From assembly GCA_963921195.1 (NCBI GenBank), contig OY992537.1:65154040-65218039 (forward strand): DNA of 64,000 nt, read 5' to 3'. A model generated the notes under the pieces. The model worked only from the letters and a program-made list of their open reading frames with translations. It searched no databases and was not told where the DNA came from. Position 1 is the stretch's first letter. Each line of letters begins with the position of its first letter. Positions 44,773 to 55,425 of the stretch are shown piece by piece. The position numbers and the translations under genes were made by a program. The stretch is from Pegoplata infirma. Taxonomy: Eukaryota; Arthropoda; Insecta; Diptera; Anthomyiidae.

Positions 44773-44945
44773 CACTCTAATGAAAATGATTTCAGTTTCC
44801 TTCTATAAATTGGGTAAATTTACACAAAATGTGTAGTTTTACCAAAAAATTATTGGAAATTTACACATTTATAGTAGTATATTATTTGAATTTGTTGAAA
44901 TTTACCCAATTTATAGTAGGAAACTGGACTCATTTGTTTAGAGTG
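44773..44945. mobile_element. Tc1/mariner-like MITE, 173 bp, TSD TA (copy 2)
   Basis: Same length and about 95% the same sequence as 43628-43800, with TA on both sides. It interrupts GTTAGCTTA/TATAGTCAAACTC, whose uninterrupted form is at 23517-23540. Confidence 0.88.
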
Positions 44946-45194
44946 TATATAGTCAAACTCAGGTAGCGTCCTTCAACTTTTTTAAAATTAAACACCAGCC
45001 TAAAAACATTATCATGTTAAAAAAAATCTAGTTGTAAGATTCCAAGACATTCTCGGAATAAAGACATTTTTCTTATAGAAATATTCTCTGATAACATTTT
45101 TTGCAAAAAATTTAAAAACAACTTTTGAAAAATTATTTGGTTATTCATTTTGATTCGAAAATACACTGTGCTCGAATTTGATACTTTTTTTTTT

Positions 45195-46045
45195 TAACAA
45201 GCTGGGCACCCTAGTAGTAAAGTTAATTCGGGTACGCTGAATTCAATGGTGCTAGCCCTTTTTCGAAGTTAGCTCTCGTATTCGCGATTTAAAATTTCGA
45301 TGCTTAAGTACCATAAAAACGATATTTTTAAACTTTTGCGATAATTTTTAAATTTAAAACTATTCAAGTCTGTTAATTTAACACAACAAACCATAATACC
45401 GTGATTTTTTTTCGCGAAAAATCTTTATTTCGTAAAAAAAAATGGTTCAATACAAATATTTTTAGTTTGATTTGAATTTACGACAGCCATCTGGTATAGC
45501 TAGTTCGTGTACACTAAATCCCATTGTAATATCAGTTTTTTTTTTTCAAAGTTAGCATATGTATTAGCGATATTCGCGATTATTTTTTTTATTTTCAAGT
45601 AAAAAAAAAATATTTTTGTTCATATTATTTAGACAATTGCTGAATTTTTATCATCTAAACTCTATTGAATATACAAAAAAAAAAAATTATTCGTGTAAAT
45701 TTTTTTTCGCGAAATTTTTTTTTCCATTTTTTTTTTATTTTCCTACTAACTTATGAAAATGGGTAGAATACGATAAATTACAGACACAATATTTTTCGAT
45801 AAAGAAAAAAAATTGGCGATTTTTTTTTTCGCGGAATTTTTTTTTTCGCGAAAAAACAATGCATTTTCTAAATTTATATTTAAAAACTGTCCCAAAAGCA
45901 TAAAAATTTATTTTTTGTAGTACCAAGGCTTTACAATTTTAAATCGCGAATATCGCGAATAAGAGCGCTAACTTCAAAAAATGGCTGACACCATTGAGTT
46001 CAGCGTACCCGAATTAGCTTTACCAGCTGGCCACCCAGCTTGTTA
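45195..46045. mobile_element. Foldback element
   Basis: AACAAGCTGGGCACCC at 45198 and GGCCACCCAGCTTGTT at 46029 are inverted ends. The arms continue with TAATTCGGGTACGCTGAATT and TTCGCGATTTAAAA. The interior is rich in TTTTTCGCGAAAA motifs. No gene. Confidence 0.7.
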
Positions 46046-46470
46046 ATTTTTGCGACTAATTATTTAGTGATAATCTATGAATACCCTCCACAATGGACTT
46101 TTTGAAGGATAGTAAATTTTCTAAAGGGGAAAAAAATTATCAATTAGATTCATTAGAAATATTTTATTTTGAGTTTACAACTTTTTTTGTAATTTTTGGA
46201 CAAGAAATTACAAATTTTTTTTTGAGTTTAAAAATTTTTTCGAGAGTAAATTTTTTTTAGTGTTAAACTATTTTTGAGTAACAAAAATACTTTGTTATGT
46301 AATTTTGTGCCTTACCAATTGTTTTTTCAAAGCTCGTTTTTTTTTCAACTGTTGAATTTAAGGTGAAACCAATCTGAAGTTCACGATTTTGCTAAAAACT
46401 CTTAAACCACTTGACCGATTTTGATGAAATTTAATACGAACTAAAATTTTTTTATTTGATTTTTTCTGTA
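46046..46470. other. No gene seen
   Basis: AT-rich sequence. The last 20 bases (TTTATTTGATTTTTTCTGTA) match 33050-33070, the part of the hammerhead element upstream of its direct repeat, so an internally deleted monomer starts here. Confidence 0.4.
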
Positions 46471-46538
46471 TTCTGGTATTTCCTATACCCGTTTCAAACA
46501 CCCCAGTAAGTGTCATCTTCAGTAGGATTTTAAATGTC
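46471..46538 (-). ncRNA. Hammerhead ribozyme copy 3, outer stem I lost
   Basis: The minus strand reads TCCTA, CTGAAGA, a stem-loop (GACAC/GTGTT), GAAA, CGGGT, A, TAGGA. The core differs only at the variable position 7 (A for T). The distal AAATGTC strand of stem I is deleted on one side, so tertiary stabilisation may be lost. It adds phylogenetic support that the fold is conserved. Confidence 0.55.
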
Positions 46539-46694
46539 GGTTTGTCTTGTTAATGAAAACTGGTTTTTATATATGTGAATATTTATAGTTTCTACAGAAT
46601 AAATTTTGACAGTTTCCAACACTACAATTCTATTTCTAGCAATCTCAACCTCACTTCATACTTTCTTTCAACTTTTTTGTCTCTTACATTATTT
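46471..46694 (-). mobile_element. Partial copy of the hammerhead-bearing element
   Basis: It matches 29184-29330, then 31488-31536, then 32882-32940 without a break, so it lacks both nested insertions and the 39-bp duplication. It documents the two empty insertion sites ATATATGTGAATATTTATAG and ACTACAATTCTATTTC. Confidence 0.85.
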
Positions 46695-46834
46695 TTTTTA
46701 TTAAAAATAAGGTTAGGTACATTAATTTGTAATTCTTTGCAAAACAAATTAAAATATTTTTCGAGAACCCCATTAAGTTTATATATTATTGATCCATGAT
46801 GTTTTCTGATTCAACAAGATGCAGTCCAAACCAA

Positions 46835-47410
46835 AAGACTGTTAATTTACCTGCTGGTGAATAAAACCATTTTTCACCTGCTGATGAATAAAACGTAACA
46901 TAATTATTTTTCAACAAAAAAGTTTTTTTTTCATAACTTTTTTTTATCAAATTTTTTTTTTCATAATTTTTTTTTCATAATTTTTTTTTAATTTTTTTTA
47001 ACGGTTTTTTTCCAAAAATTTTTTTTTTATCAAAATTTTTATTAATTTTTTTTTGTAATTTTTTTTAGCGGTTTTTTCACAATTTTTTTTTCAATTATTT
47101 TTTTTTTAATTTTTTTAAAACCAAAAAGGTTTGTAAATTTGATTTTTAACTTAGATAATAATTCACCTGCTGGTGAATAGAACCATTTTGTACAGCTGGT
47201 GAATAAAACATAACATAATTATTTTTCAACGTATTTTTTTTTTAATTTTTTTTTTTTTAATCAAAGGTTTTTTTTCATCAATTTTTTTCATCATTTTTTT
47301 TTTTTTAAATTTTTTTTTTTGTATTTTTTTTTCTATTAATTTGTTTTTTTTTATAATATTTGTTTTCATCAAATTTTTATAAATTTTTTTTTCATACAAT
47401 TTATCATAAT
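46835..47410 (-). repeat. T-rich array with two CACCTGCTGGTGAA flanks
   Basis: CTGCTGGTGAATAAAACCAT is followed by T-rich sequence, then a second flank at 47108-47230 (ATTCACCTGCTGGTGAATAG), then more T-rich sequence. This looks like two head-to-tail units of the family at 22425-23560, reversed. Confidence 0.6.
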
Positions 47411-47439
47411 TTTTTTGTAACGATTACACCGCTCAACAC

Positions 47440-48615
47440 TCATTTTCCGGTTTGAATTCTTGTGATCAATTTTAGTAGACTTTGATCTCCTGATTCCAAA
47501 TTCATGGTTGAAAATGCGAAAAATTACGATTTTTGCATTATTTAAAAGCCTGCACAGCAGCCATTGAGTGGAATACAAATCTGGTATAAAGCGCAAAAGT
47601 ATAATTTGTCTTTGGTCTCCACATAGAAAACAATTTTTTTCTAATTATTGTGTTTGGTTGGGTTACAATTGCGTTTTAAAATGACTCTGTTAAAATTATC
47701 ATTTTTGTAAAAAAGATAAGGTACTTAGTTTTTTTTTATATTTTTCAAAGAAAAACTAAAAAAAACTAACTAAATGGGTTTAAAAGTCTATAAGAAAGAA
47801 TGAACTTTTGCCTAAATTTTGAGCTCATCACAGTAAAGATTGATCATCCCCAGCAAAAACTTGCATTACCAAGTAATGAAATGTGTAATGGGAAATTCAA
47901 AAGTTATAACTACTTCTGATTCGAATTACCTTTCCCATTACATTTACAAGCAAATGTGCCAAATGTAATGATTATCAAACCAATATTAATAACTAATTAC
48001 ATATATACTTATAGGTAATGAAAAAATTATTTAAAAAAAAAATTTTAAAAAATAAAAAAATATTTAATTTTATTTTGTTTTTATTCAAAATAATGTACAG
48101 TGAGTCAAACAGTGAAAATCTAGTTCTAAAATTTTTTTATTTTATTATAATGACTTATGTTAGTCATTATTAATAAGTCCTTATTTTACATTTCAAAATA
48201 ATGCTAAAGGTAATTTTCTGTCATTACTAAGTAATTAGAATGGTAATGATGTGTCATTACCAAGTTTTTGCTGGGTCTGTTTTTTGTTTTAGAGCCTTTT
48301 AAAAATGGTGCTTTTTCTAATTTTTTACACAGTGTTTTTTTAAAATACATGTTTGGCTAATAATAGTGCAACAACTTCAAATTTTTTGATCACATATTTG
48401 AGATCATAGTTCAATTCTACTCTAACTCTTTATACCAGATTTTTATTCCACCCAGTAGCTGCTGGGCAGGCTTTCAAAAAATGCACAAATCGAGTTTTTT
48501 CGCATTTTCAACCGCGAATAATTAAAATTCTGACGTGATGGAAAAATTTGGAGCACAGATTTAGAATCAGCGAGTCAAAATCTTTAAAAATTTTGTATCA
48601 AACTTCAAACCGGAG
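47440..48615. mobile_element. Foldback element interrupted by a MITE
   Basis: TTTTCCGGTTTGAATTCTTG at the left pairs with AAACTTCAAACCGGAG near 48597. Inner arms TAAAAGCCTGC...GAATACAAATCTGGTATAAA and TATACCAGATTTTTATTCCA...GCAGGCTTT also pair. A CCCAGC-family MITE sits between them. Confidence 0.65.
47849..48275. mobile_element. CCCAGC-family MITE, 427 bp, TSD TC
   Basis: Perfect 15-bp inverted ends CCCAGCAAAAACTTG are flanked by TC on both sides. The interior carries GTAATG/CATTAC words and an A-rich core. It differs internally from the 809-bp CCCAGCAGAAAT element, so two subfamilies share the terminus. Confidence 0.82.
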
Positions 48616-48649
48616 TCAAAAACCTTCGATTTGTTGTTTTTGTTCATAA

Positions 48650-48965
48650 TTTTTGTTAATTTTTAAATCAAAAAAAATATTTTTTTTTCATCAAATTATT
48701 TTTTTAAATCAATATTTTTTTTTATCGTTTTTTCAATTGAAAATAATTTTTTTTCCACTAAATATTTTTTTAAAAACTTGTTTTTACAAAAAATTTTTTC
48801 ATATATTTTTTTTTCATCAAAATTATTTAGTCTTTATCAAAAACTTTTTTTTTCACAAAAAAATTTTGTTTTCTTCAAAAAAAGTTTTTTTTTGTCATAA
48901 TTTTGCTTGTCATGAAGAATTTTTTGTTTTACCAAAACTGCTTTTTTATCAACTCTTTAACTTTT
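48650..48965 (-). repeat. T-rich CATCAAA simple array
   Basis: Degenerate TTTTTTTTCATCAAA units. The 106-codon frame 48653-48973 is only Phe/Lys low complexity from this array. Confidence 0.6.
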
Positions 48966-49600
48966 GTTATTAAATTGTTAATTTTTTTAACAACTGTACA
49001 AAAAAAGTCAGAGTGTTAAATTCTTTGGTTTCGAATCCTTTTTACTCTATAAAATATAAAATGACTTTTTTGCACTTAAGTAATACACCATTTACAGCTT
49101 TTTTGGTTTGGACTGCACCTTGCATTCCTTAGACAGATCGAGGGATATATTAAGCTAGACTGTCTTAAAAAATTGATCAATAATATAAATTTCAATTCGT
49201 TTTGCATGGAATGGAAAATGAATATAACATTATTTATTCTAAAAAAAAACCTTTGCTTTGGCAAGTACACCTAAATCTTCAGCAACACATTATCATGATG
49301 TAATGTTGTAATGGGCAAGAGTTTAAAATTCGCAGGCCTTTTAACATTTTAGAGGGAATAAAAGATTCGGCACAGACGCATTTAACACTCTTACAGTTTC
49401 TTATAGTACATTTGTTAGACAAATGGAACATTTTTATGTTTAAAGAAGTTCAAGCTTAGTGAAAAAATTAAAAAAAAAAATTTATGAAAATAAAATTTTT
49501 TGATGACATTTTTTTTGATAATTTTCCTTAATTTTGGTTCAAATAACTCTAATAACCGTAGATATCCTTTCAAAATTTAGCAGGTAAACAGGTTTTATAT
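48966..49600 (-). repeat. Decayed mini-me-like fragments
   Basis: 49100-49210 keeps TTTGGACTGCACC, TTAGACAGATCGAGG and CTGTCTTAAAAAATTGATCA. 49340-49395 keeps AAAAGATTCGGCACAG and ACACTCTTACAG. Blocks are shared, inverted, with 42660-42960. No gene. Confidence 0.45.
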
Positions 49601-50275
49601 TCATTAATCAACATTTGGAATTTTTAAGTAATCAAACTATTTCTTCTTGTTGCACCCATACAAACCACCTTCCCGATATTCATGTAAATCTCTCAAATTT
49701 CATAAAAATAGAAAATATTTTATTAAAATTATATTTGTATTTGTTTAACGCGTACTTTAGATACCTTATCAAATGTGATTATAATCTCACCGTTTTTGGA
49801 CTAAGACTCAATATAATAATTTTGACCGATATTTGATTAAAGCGGTTAATTTTTAACATATCGCTCATTTACTTGTATAGTGTCACAACTCAAAATATTT
49901 GATTTTGCAGAAAACACGTTTAAAGTTTACAATTGAAACTGTTTTTTAATTGAAAAAGGCCGGTACATAGAAAATGTAATAATGGCGTGTACTCTTCTCA
50001 AACGGTGAGTTTAAAAGACATTAATACGAATTTTTGACACAATATAAAGCATGATATAACGAATAATTCTGCATCATTAACTCAAAAAACGCATTTTTTG
50101 AGTTATGAGACTATACAAGTAAAGGAGCGATATGGAAGCCTATTTCATTCATATTTCATATTTGAGAGTGTTTTTTAAATTTATTAAAGATTTGACAAAA
50201 GATAGATCCAGTCCACTTGTGTTAGGTATTATATGGCCGATCTTTACCGATTATAATTTTCCTTCTTGTTTTTGT
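49600..50275 (+). repeat. Mini-me-like variant B, reversed and partial
   Basis: CACCCATACAAACCACCTTC and CCGATATTCATGTAAATCTC match the reverse of 7430-7500. The right end AATTATATTTTCC-like text, ATGGCCGATCTTTACCGATT and CTTCTTGTTTTT corresponds to the start hairpin of variant B. It ends about 240 bp upstream of the CBM14 gene TATA box. Confidence 0.5.
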
Positions 50276-50385
50276 AAATAAAAGTTTTAAAAAAAGAAAA
50301 TTTCTTGCATGCTTAACTATGTATCTTGTGATAAATAACACATTGTCTAAGACTTCCTGCTCTAATAAAATGTTAATCGATTGAG

Positions 50386-50552
50386 TTATCAGATAAGAAT
50401 AAATATTTTAAACTAAAGTGAACAATAAACTAAATTTATTTATTTTTTATAATATTTATTCATCATTAGCAAATATTTCGATTACAAAGTTTAAGATAAG
50501 TGCACAAGAAGTTTAGTATATAAAGACAATTTACAAATGATTGGCAATCAGT
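50386..50552 (+). promoter_or_regulatory. Promoter of the CBM14 gene: GATA sites, TATA, initiator
   Basis: TATATAAA at 50517-50524 lies about 33 bases before an initiator ATCAGTAG with the likely start at A50550. Upstream are TTATCAGATAAG (50386-50397, two overlapping GATA words) and AGATAAG (50494-50500). GATA factors drive many fly midgut and fat-body genes, which would suit a peritrophin-like product; that link is inference. Confidence 0.7.
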
Positions 50553-50600
50553 AGATCCAAGAAGTTTTCAAAAACATTCCAGCAAACAGTCGTAGATAAT

Positions 50601-52887
50601 ATGGGAAACTTTAAAATATTTCTGATATGTAAGAATACAAAATAATATTTTTATTATTATTCTCAATAATATTTGGATTCAAGCAAAATTTGCAAAAAGT
50701 TTTCGCATCGATAAAAATGAAATAATGTTGTAGTCATCTTGTTTTTTGCAGAGTGAGTCCAAGTTAAAAAAACGAAGTTAAGAACACGAAAACAAACGTA
50801 AAACTTTTTTTCTTAATCACTCTGTGACATACCAAATGATTGACTGTAACGTTATTTTATTTTTCCTCGCATAGTTACAGAAATCGACAACTGGCTCAAA
50901 AATCGGGTTTTTATTCAATAAGACACTTTTAGAGTCCCCGCACAACAATGTCGGTGACGTTTTTTTCATACAAATTTGGCAAGAAAAAACGCTCGACCGA
51001 AAACCGCTTGAATAAAATCAATTTTATTTTTGTGTCGGTTTCTCTCTCTCTTTTAATTTTTGATATTAAAATGAATAGTTCATGCGAATAAGGACGAATA
51101 GACCACTTTTTCGCAAACACGTTTTTTTGCATAAATGCATTTTATTAGCAGAGCCCTACAATCCCATGCAGAAATTTTGGGAAAATTTTGACTTTTAAGG
51201 CTAAAAAAATGACTTTAAAAGTGCAATAATTCGTATATTTTTATATTTTTGTTTAAATTGGGAGTGAACTAACGCACAATTTTGATTAAATACAACACAA
51301 AAACATACAAAAATTTTACTTTCGGTAACAATGTGTTAAAAGAACATTACGAGGAACAAACCACACTTATTATATTGGCAAAAAATTTTACCGTTCTTAA
51401 GTTATAAGACTTTAAAGTGTGGAAAGCAAAAAGGGCGAATATCCATCCTTAACAAAATATTATATAAAAATTATTTAGCTGCGAGTTTAAAATTGATATT
51501 AGCTAAAATTTGAAATTGTACAAAAAAAAAACAATCTTAGCACATACAAACAAATTAGTGTTAATAGTGCATCCAATGTCAGGAATAAAAAACAAACATT
51601 TTTTCACGTCCTTTTATGTTACATCGTAATATGCAGTCAAGGGTTAAAATTATAATTTCTTAAAATGTATTTAGTGTCATAAAGAATTACTACTGCATCA
51701 AAAGGCAGGAATATTAAAAAAAAATTAAAAAAAAAAAGTTTTTTGCATGTCCTTGCAATCCTTAAATAGTGTATCCTCGAAGTCCTTAAAGTGTTACAAA
51801 CCAATACCAACCATAGTTCGTTAAGTTTTGCAAGTCTCGTGAAAATGTAGTCAAAATCTGCTGCAAAATAACACATTTTTATTCAAATTTCAATACATTT
51901 TTTTGGATATTCGCCCTTTTTCCATTTAAGCAAAAAATTTAAGTCCAATTTTTGGCAAGTTCTCTTTCGAATACCTTACTAAAATTTTGTATATAGGTAG
52001 ATGTGACTTAAACCTTTAAGCTAATACCAAAAAGTTGACAAAAATATTATTTTTTAACCGTTTCCTGCGTTTTTATTGTCCCCTGTAAAATTCTACAAAT
52101 GGTCTATTCGTCTTTATTCGCATGAACTATTCAAATGTTGCCACAATTTTATAAATATTTCGATAATTTTCGATAAAGTAAACAAAAAAATGTGATCTCT
52201 AAAAAAAAAAAAATATTTAAAATTCTAAAAAAACACACAAAAAAACTAACCAATATGAAAAAATCACAATGATATAAAATAAAAATTAGAAATTAAATAA
52301 AAACAGTGTCGAAGAAGTGAAAAATAGTGTAAATATCAACGTATGACTGAATTTTCCGCTGCCGCCTTTGTTTTGCGCCTATACTCTCTCATGACCTAAA
52401 CCGTCAACTGCTCCGACATTGTTGTGCGGGGACTCTAACTTTCTCAAATATATTTTGTTATTATTTATATTTTTAACATTAATTGTTTTATATTATTTTA
52501 GTTTCGATTTTAATTGGTATATTGATTTTGTCAACAAATGTTGTGGTGTCAGCACAACTAATAGATAACCAAGATAATTGCCTTACATGCACTCCCATAG
52601 TTCCACCACCACCGCCAACACCACCTGGACCACCTGCACCACCTGCACCACCAACACCAGCACTAACCCCATCACCACCCATTTGTCAAAACTGTCCGCC
52701 ATCAGATTGTTCAATGGTTCCAGAAGGTACAACTTTTCCATACGCCAGTCATTGTAAACTCTATTATAAATGTATCAACAAAACGGCTGTTGAGTGTATC
52801 TGTGCAAATGGATATTGGTATGATCGTGCACTTTACATATGTCAACTATGTCCATTAGTTAAAAATTGTCCAGCTAATGCGGATTGA
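50601..52887 (+). CDS. Secreted single-domain CBM14 (peritrophin-A-like) protein
   Basis: There are two exons. Exon 1 coding is 50601-50628 (MGNFKIFLI plus one base), with donor GTAAGA. The intron is 50629-52501. Exon 2 is 52502-52887 after acceptor TATTATTTTAG. The joined frame is 137 residues. Residues 1-27 are a hydrophobic signal peptide with likely cleavage after VVVSA. Residues 41-69 are a Pro/Ala/Thr-rich linker. Residues 79-132 hold six cysteines (79, 94, 100, 110, 123, 132) with spacings 14, 5, 9, 12 and 8, the CBM14/peritrophin-A pattern, plus the aromatic residues Y97-Y98 and Y114-W115-Y116. An N-glycosylation sequon NKT is at 102. CBM14 proteins bind chitin in the gut peritrophic matrix or cuticle. 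The intron contains nested transposons, and another element starts just after the poly(A) signal. Reading exon 2 alone from 52483 gives a false start inside the intron; exon 1 supplies a better signal peptide. Confidence 0.85.
50930..52437. mobile_element. TIR element in the CBM14 gene intron
   Basis: The inverted ends TAGAGTCCCCGCACAACAAT and its complement extend about 25 bp to TGTCGG. ACTTT flanks both sides (50925-50929, 52438-52442), suggesting a 5-bp target. Alternatively, the TA inside the ends could be a 2-bp mariner-like target. About 444 bp remain after removing the nested element at 51073-52132. No transposase frame. Confidence 0.75.
51073..52132. mobile_element. 33-bp-TIR element, 1,060 bp, TSD AAAT
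   Basis: The inverted ends start GAATAGTTCATGCGAATAAG and reach CGAATAGACCA. AAAT flanks both sides (51069-51072, 52133-52136). The same ends bound the 194-bp MITE at 23319-23512, of which this is a longer relative. It is nested inside the intronic element. No convincing transposase frame; the 79-codon frame at 51637-51876 is unassigned. Confidence 0.85.
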
Positions 52888-52900
52888 GTTCATTTTTATA

Positions 52901-52906
52901 AATAAA
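52901..52906 (+). terminator. AATAAA polyadenylation signal of the CBM14 gene
   Basis: AATAAA lies 13 bases after the stop codon TGA (52885-52887). Cleavage would fall some 10-30 bases further, which is already inside the adjacent inverted-repeat element starting at 52916. That element may therefore supply the downstream processing region. Confidence 0.7.
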
Positions 52907-52915
52907 TTGGATTAA

Positions 52916-53438
52916 CTAAGGATGCTACAGTGAAGGAAGATTAAAAAACTGAATAAGTAACATCATTATTCACTTTTTTATTCAGTTTTTTGGTGCATTT
53001 TTTTTTTATTCACTTTTTTGATGCATTTTTTGTTAACACTTAAAATCCCAAAGAAAAAGTGAATAATTATTCACTTTTTTTTTATTTATTTATTAAGAAG
53101 TGAATGATAATGCAAATTTTTTATAAATATTATAATTATGAATAATTTTCTACTTTTTTTTATTAATTTTTTGTATAAAAAGATACCAAAATGAATGAAA
53201 AAGTAAATAATTGTTCATAATAATAATAATTATTCACTTTTTATTTATAATTATTCACATTAATGAAAAAAGAGAATGAAAAAGGGAATGAAAAGGTGAA
53301 TACAAAGTGAATAATTATTCAGTTTTTTCTTTTGGATTTTCAGTGTTAACAAAAAATGCATTAAAAAATGCATCAAAAAAGTGAATAATGATGTCATTTA
53401 TTCAATTTTTTAACCAACATTAACTGTAGCATCCTTGG
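52916..53438. mobile_element. Inverted-repeat element at the 3' end of the CBM14 gene
   Basis: CTAAGGATGCTACAGT and its complement ACTGTAGCATCCTTGG are the ends, and the arms continue with AACATCATTATTCACTTTTT. The interior is made of GTGAATAATTATTCAC-like palindromes. A target duplication is not certain (ATTAA-like text on both sides). Confidence 0.75.
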
Positions 53439-53571
53439 AATTAACAACGATTGTTTTCACAAATATAAATAATTCATTTTTTACTTATTTTATCTGACTG
53501 CATCAAAAACTGAATTTCACGAAAATATGGACTTAGGATCTTTCACATTAAACTAACGATATACGTTAGAG

Positions 53572-54504
53572 CAAATGACCCCTAGGGGGTCGCGGAAGAG
53601 TTTCAGGGGGGGTCGCGAACAATTTTGTTAAAGCTTAAATTTTAGTAAATTTAAAACACATTTTTTTGTTGTGTTATAAAAATATTCAAACACTTTTGTT
53701 AAAAAAATAAATTATTTCCATCGCAGTTGTTAATTTCCCGGGACGCCCAACACTGATTTGTGAAGTTTTTTGGCTGAGTCTGGGATCTGACAGTTCTGGG
53801 TTACAAATTTTTCTAGTACGTTAGGTTTTTGAAAAAATTAAGGGCAAAGTTAACAAAAACGTATTCTTGTTAATTTTTAAGAGCTGTGTTTGTGATATTT
53901 TTTGATGCGTCTGGGATCTGACCACTTTTTCCGATTTTCCTTTTAATTCTGATTCCAAATCTGGATCTGAATAACGGATCTAGATTAGTGATCGAATAAA
54001 ATTTCGATCAATACCAAACATTGGTACACAATTTTGAAAAAAGAACAATCATTACTCAAAATTGGACTTTAAATGCTTTCTAACAATAAGTTAAAATTTC
54101 TCCATTTCTGATCAGGTCAAACTGGGATTTTTCTTTTTTTTCGGAAATAAAAAATGGATGACGGTAGTAAGTTTCGGTAAAAAATGCCGTAGTTCGGGAC
54201 CTGGTTTCCAAATTTTTGAGGAAATTGAGGTCATAGTTCAAAAATTTTTTTTATTTTTTTAATTTTTACAAGTTTGTTACGTGAAATTTTTGGGGTGCGT
54301 CTGATCACACGGTTTCGATTAATCTTTCAATGCTGCTTCTGAATTTGGTTCCCAAATTTTTCCATTACTTCAGGTTTTTAAAAAAAATGAGGGCAAAGTT
54401 TACGTTATATTTTTTATTTTTTTTGTGGAGGGGGGGGGGGGGGGTTGCGAAAAATTTGAAATATTGAAAAGGGGTCACAAAGCAAAAGTTAGTGACAAGC
54501 TCTG
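53572..54504. mobile_element. hAT-like element, 933 bp, TSD CGTTAGAG
   Basis: This is the second copy of the 37669-38660 family. The left end is shortened to CAAATGACCCCTAGGGGGTC; the right end is AGTTAGTGACAAGCTCTG. CGTTAGAG flanks both sides (53564-53571, 54505-54512). It inserted in the end of the neighbouring foldback, whose terminus GTTAGAGTGTCCC was thereby duplicated. Confidence 0.85.
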
Positions 54505-54505
54505 C

Positions 54506-55421
54506 GTTAGAGTGTCCCTTATTTTGGAAATGTTGGAAAGGTTGAGACGGTACCCGCTTAATTTTTTCCTTTTGACTTAAAAATAACTGAGGAAAAATTT
54601 TACGCCCCTACGACCACGTCTTCCCTACGCATCGGGGCCTTAAAGAGCGGGGCCTAAAAAATAATTTTTCCATACAAACCAAAAATTTTTTTTTTGATTT
54701 TTAATTTTTTTGTTATTAATTATTATATTACTTGGTTAGCTTATTTACGACAAAAAAAATTGATTTTGGTGGGATAAGGCTTTCAGCTCTAAAAATTTTT
54801 TCGAAGAAAAAATTTAGAGCCGCAGGGGCTTAGTTTTGACAAGCAACGGTTTTAGTTGATATGTTGCTTTAAATGATATATATTCATAAAAAAATATTAT
54901 TTGTATCTGTGACATCTTTATCGTGTTCTAAAAAAGGGTAAAAAATGTATTTATGATGTTTTTCGAAAAAGATAAAGATGTCACAGATATGAATAATATT
55001 TTTTTTTTTAATATATATCATTAAAAGCAACATAACAACTAAAACCGTTGCTTGTCAAAACTAATTTTTTTTTTTTTTAATTTTTTTCCGCAGGACCGCA
55101 ACGGCTCTAAATTTTTTCTTTGAAAAATTTTTTTAGAGCTGAAAGCCTTATTTCACCAAAATCAAATTTTATGTCGTAAATATGCTAACCAAGTAATAAA
55201 ATAATTGATAACAAAAAAATTAAAAATCAAAAAATTTTTTTTTTTGGTTTTTATGGAAAAATGATTTTAAAGGCCCCGCTCTTTAGGCCCCGTCGCGTAG
55301 GGAAGACGTGGTCGTAGGGGCGTAAAATTTTTCCTGAGTAATTTTTAAGTCAAATGGAAAAAAAATGAGTGGGTACCGTCTCAAGATTTCCAACATTTTT
55401 CAAAATAAGGGACATTCTAAC
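54506..55421. mobile_element. Foldback element, 916 bp
   Basis: GTTAGAGTGTCCCTTATTTT at the left mirrors AAAATAAGGGACATTCTAAC at the right. Arms of about 450 bp include GACGGTACCCGCTTAATTTT, TTACGCCCCTACGACCACGT and GGGGCC words, pairing to a centre near 54960. No gene. Confidence 0.85.
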
Positions 55422-55425
55422 ATGA

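Larger units (their letters stand above)
43020..44990 (+). repeat. A-rich GATGAAA array copy with three insertions
   Basis: It starts TTTAATGAACCCAAATTTTT, has about 550 bp of GATGAAAAAAAATT units, and continues as the CACCAGCTG flank in three pieces (43801-43867, 44674-44772, 44946-44990). The breaks are the elements at 43628-43800, 43868-44673 and 44773-44945. The uninterrupted flank is visible at 36980-37140 and partly at 23165-23318. Confidence 0.75.

Noticed and set aside
48653..48973. 106-codon Phe-rich frame
   Set aside because: It is translation of a TTTTTTTTCATCAAA simple array.
52483..52501. ATG at 52483 as the start of the CBM14 protein
   Set aside because: It lies in the pyrimidine tract before the acceptor TTTTAG. 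The upstream exon at 50601 supplies a promoter, start codon, matching phase and a better signal peptide.
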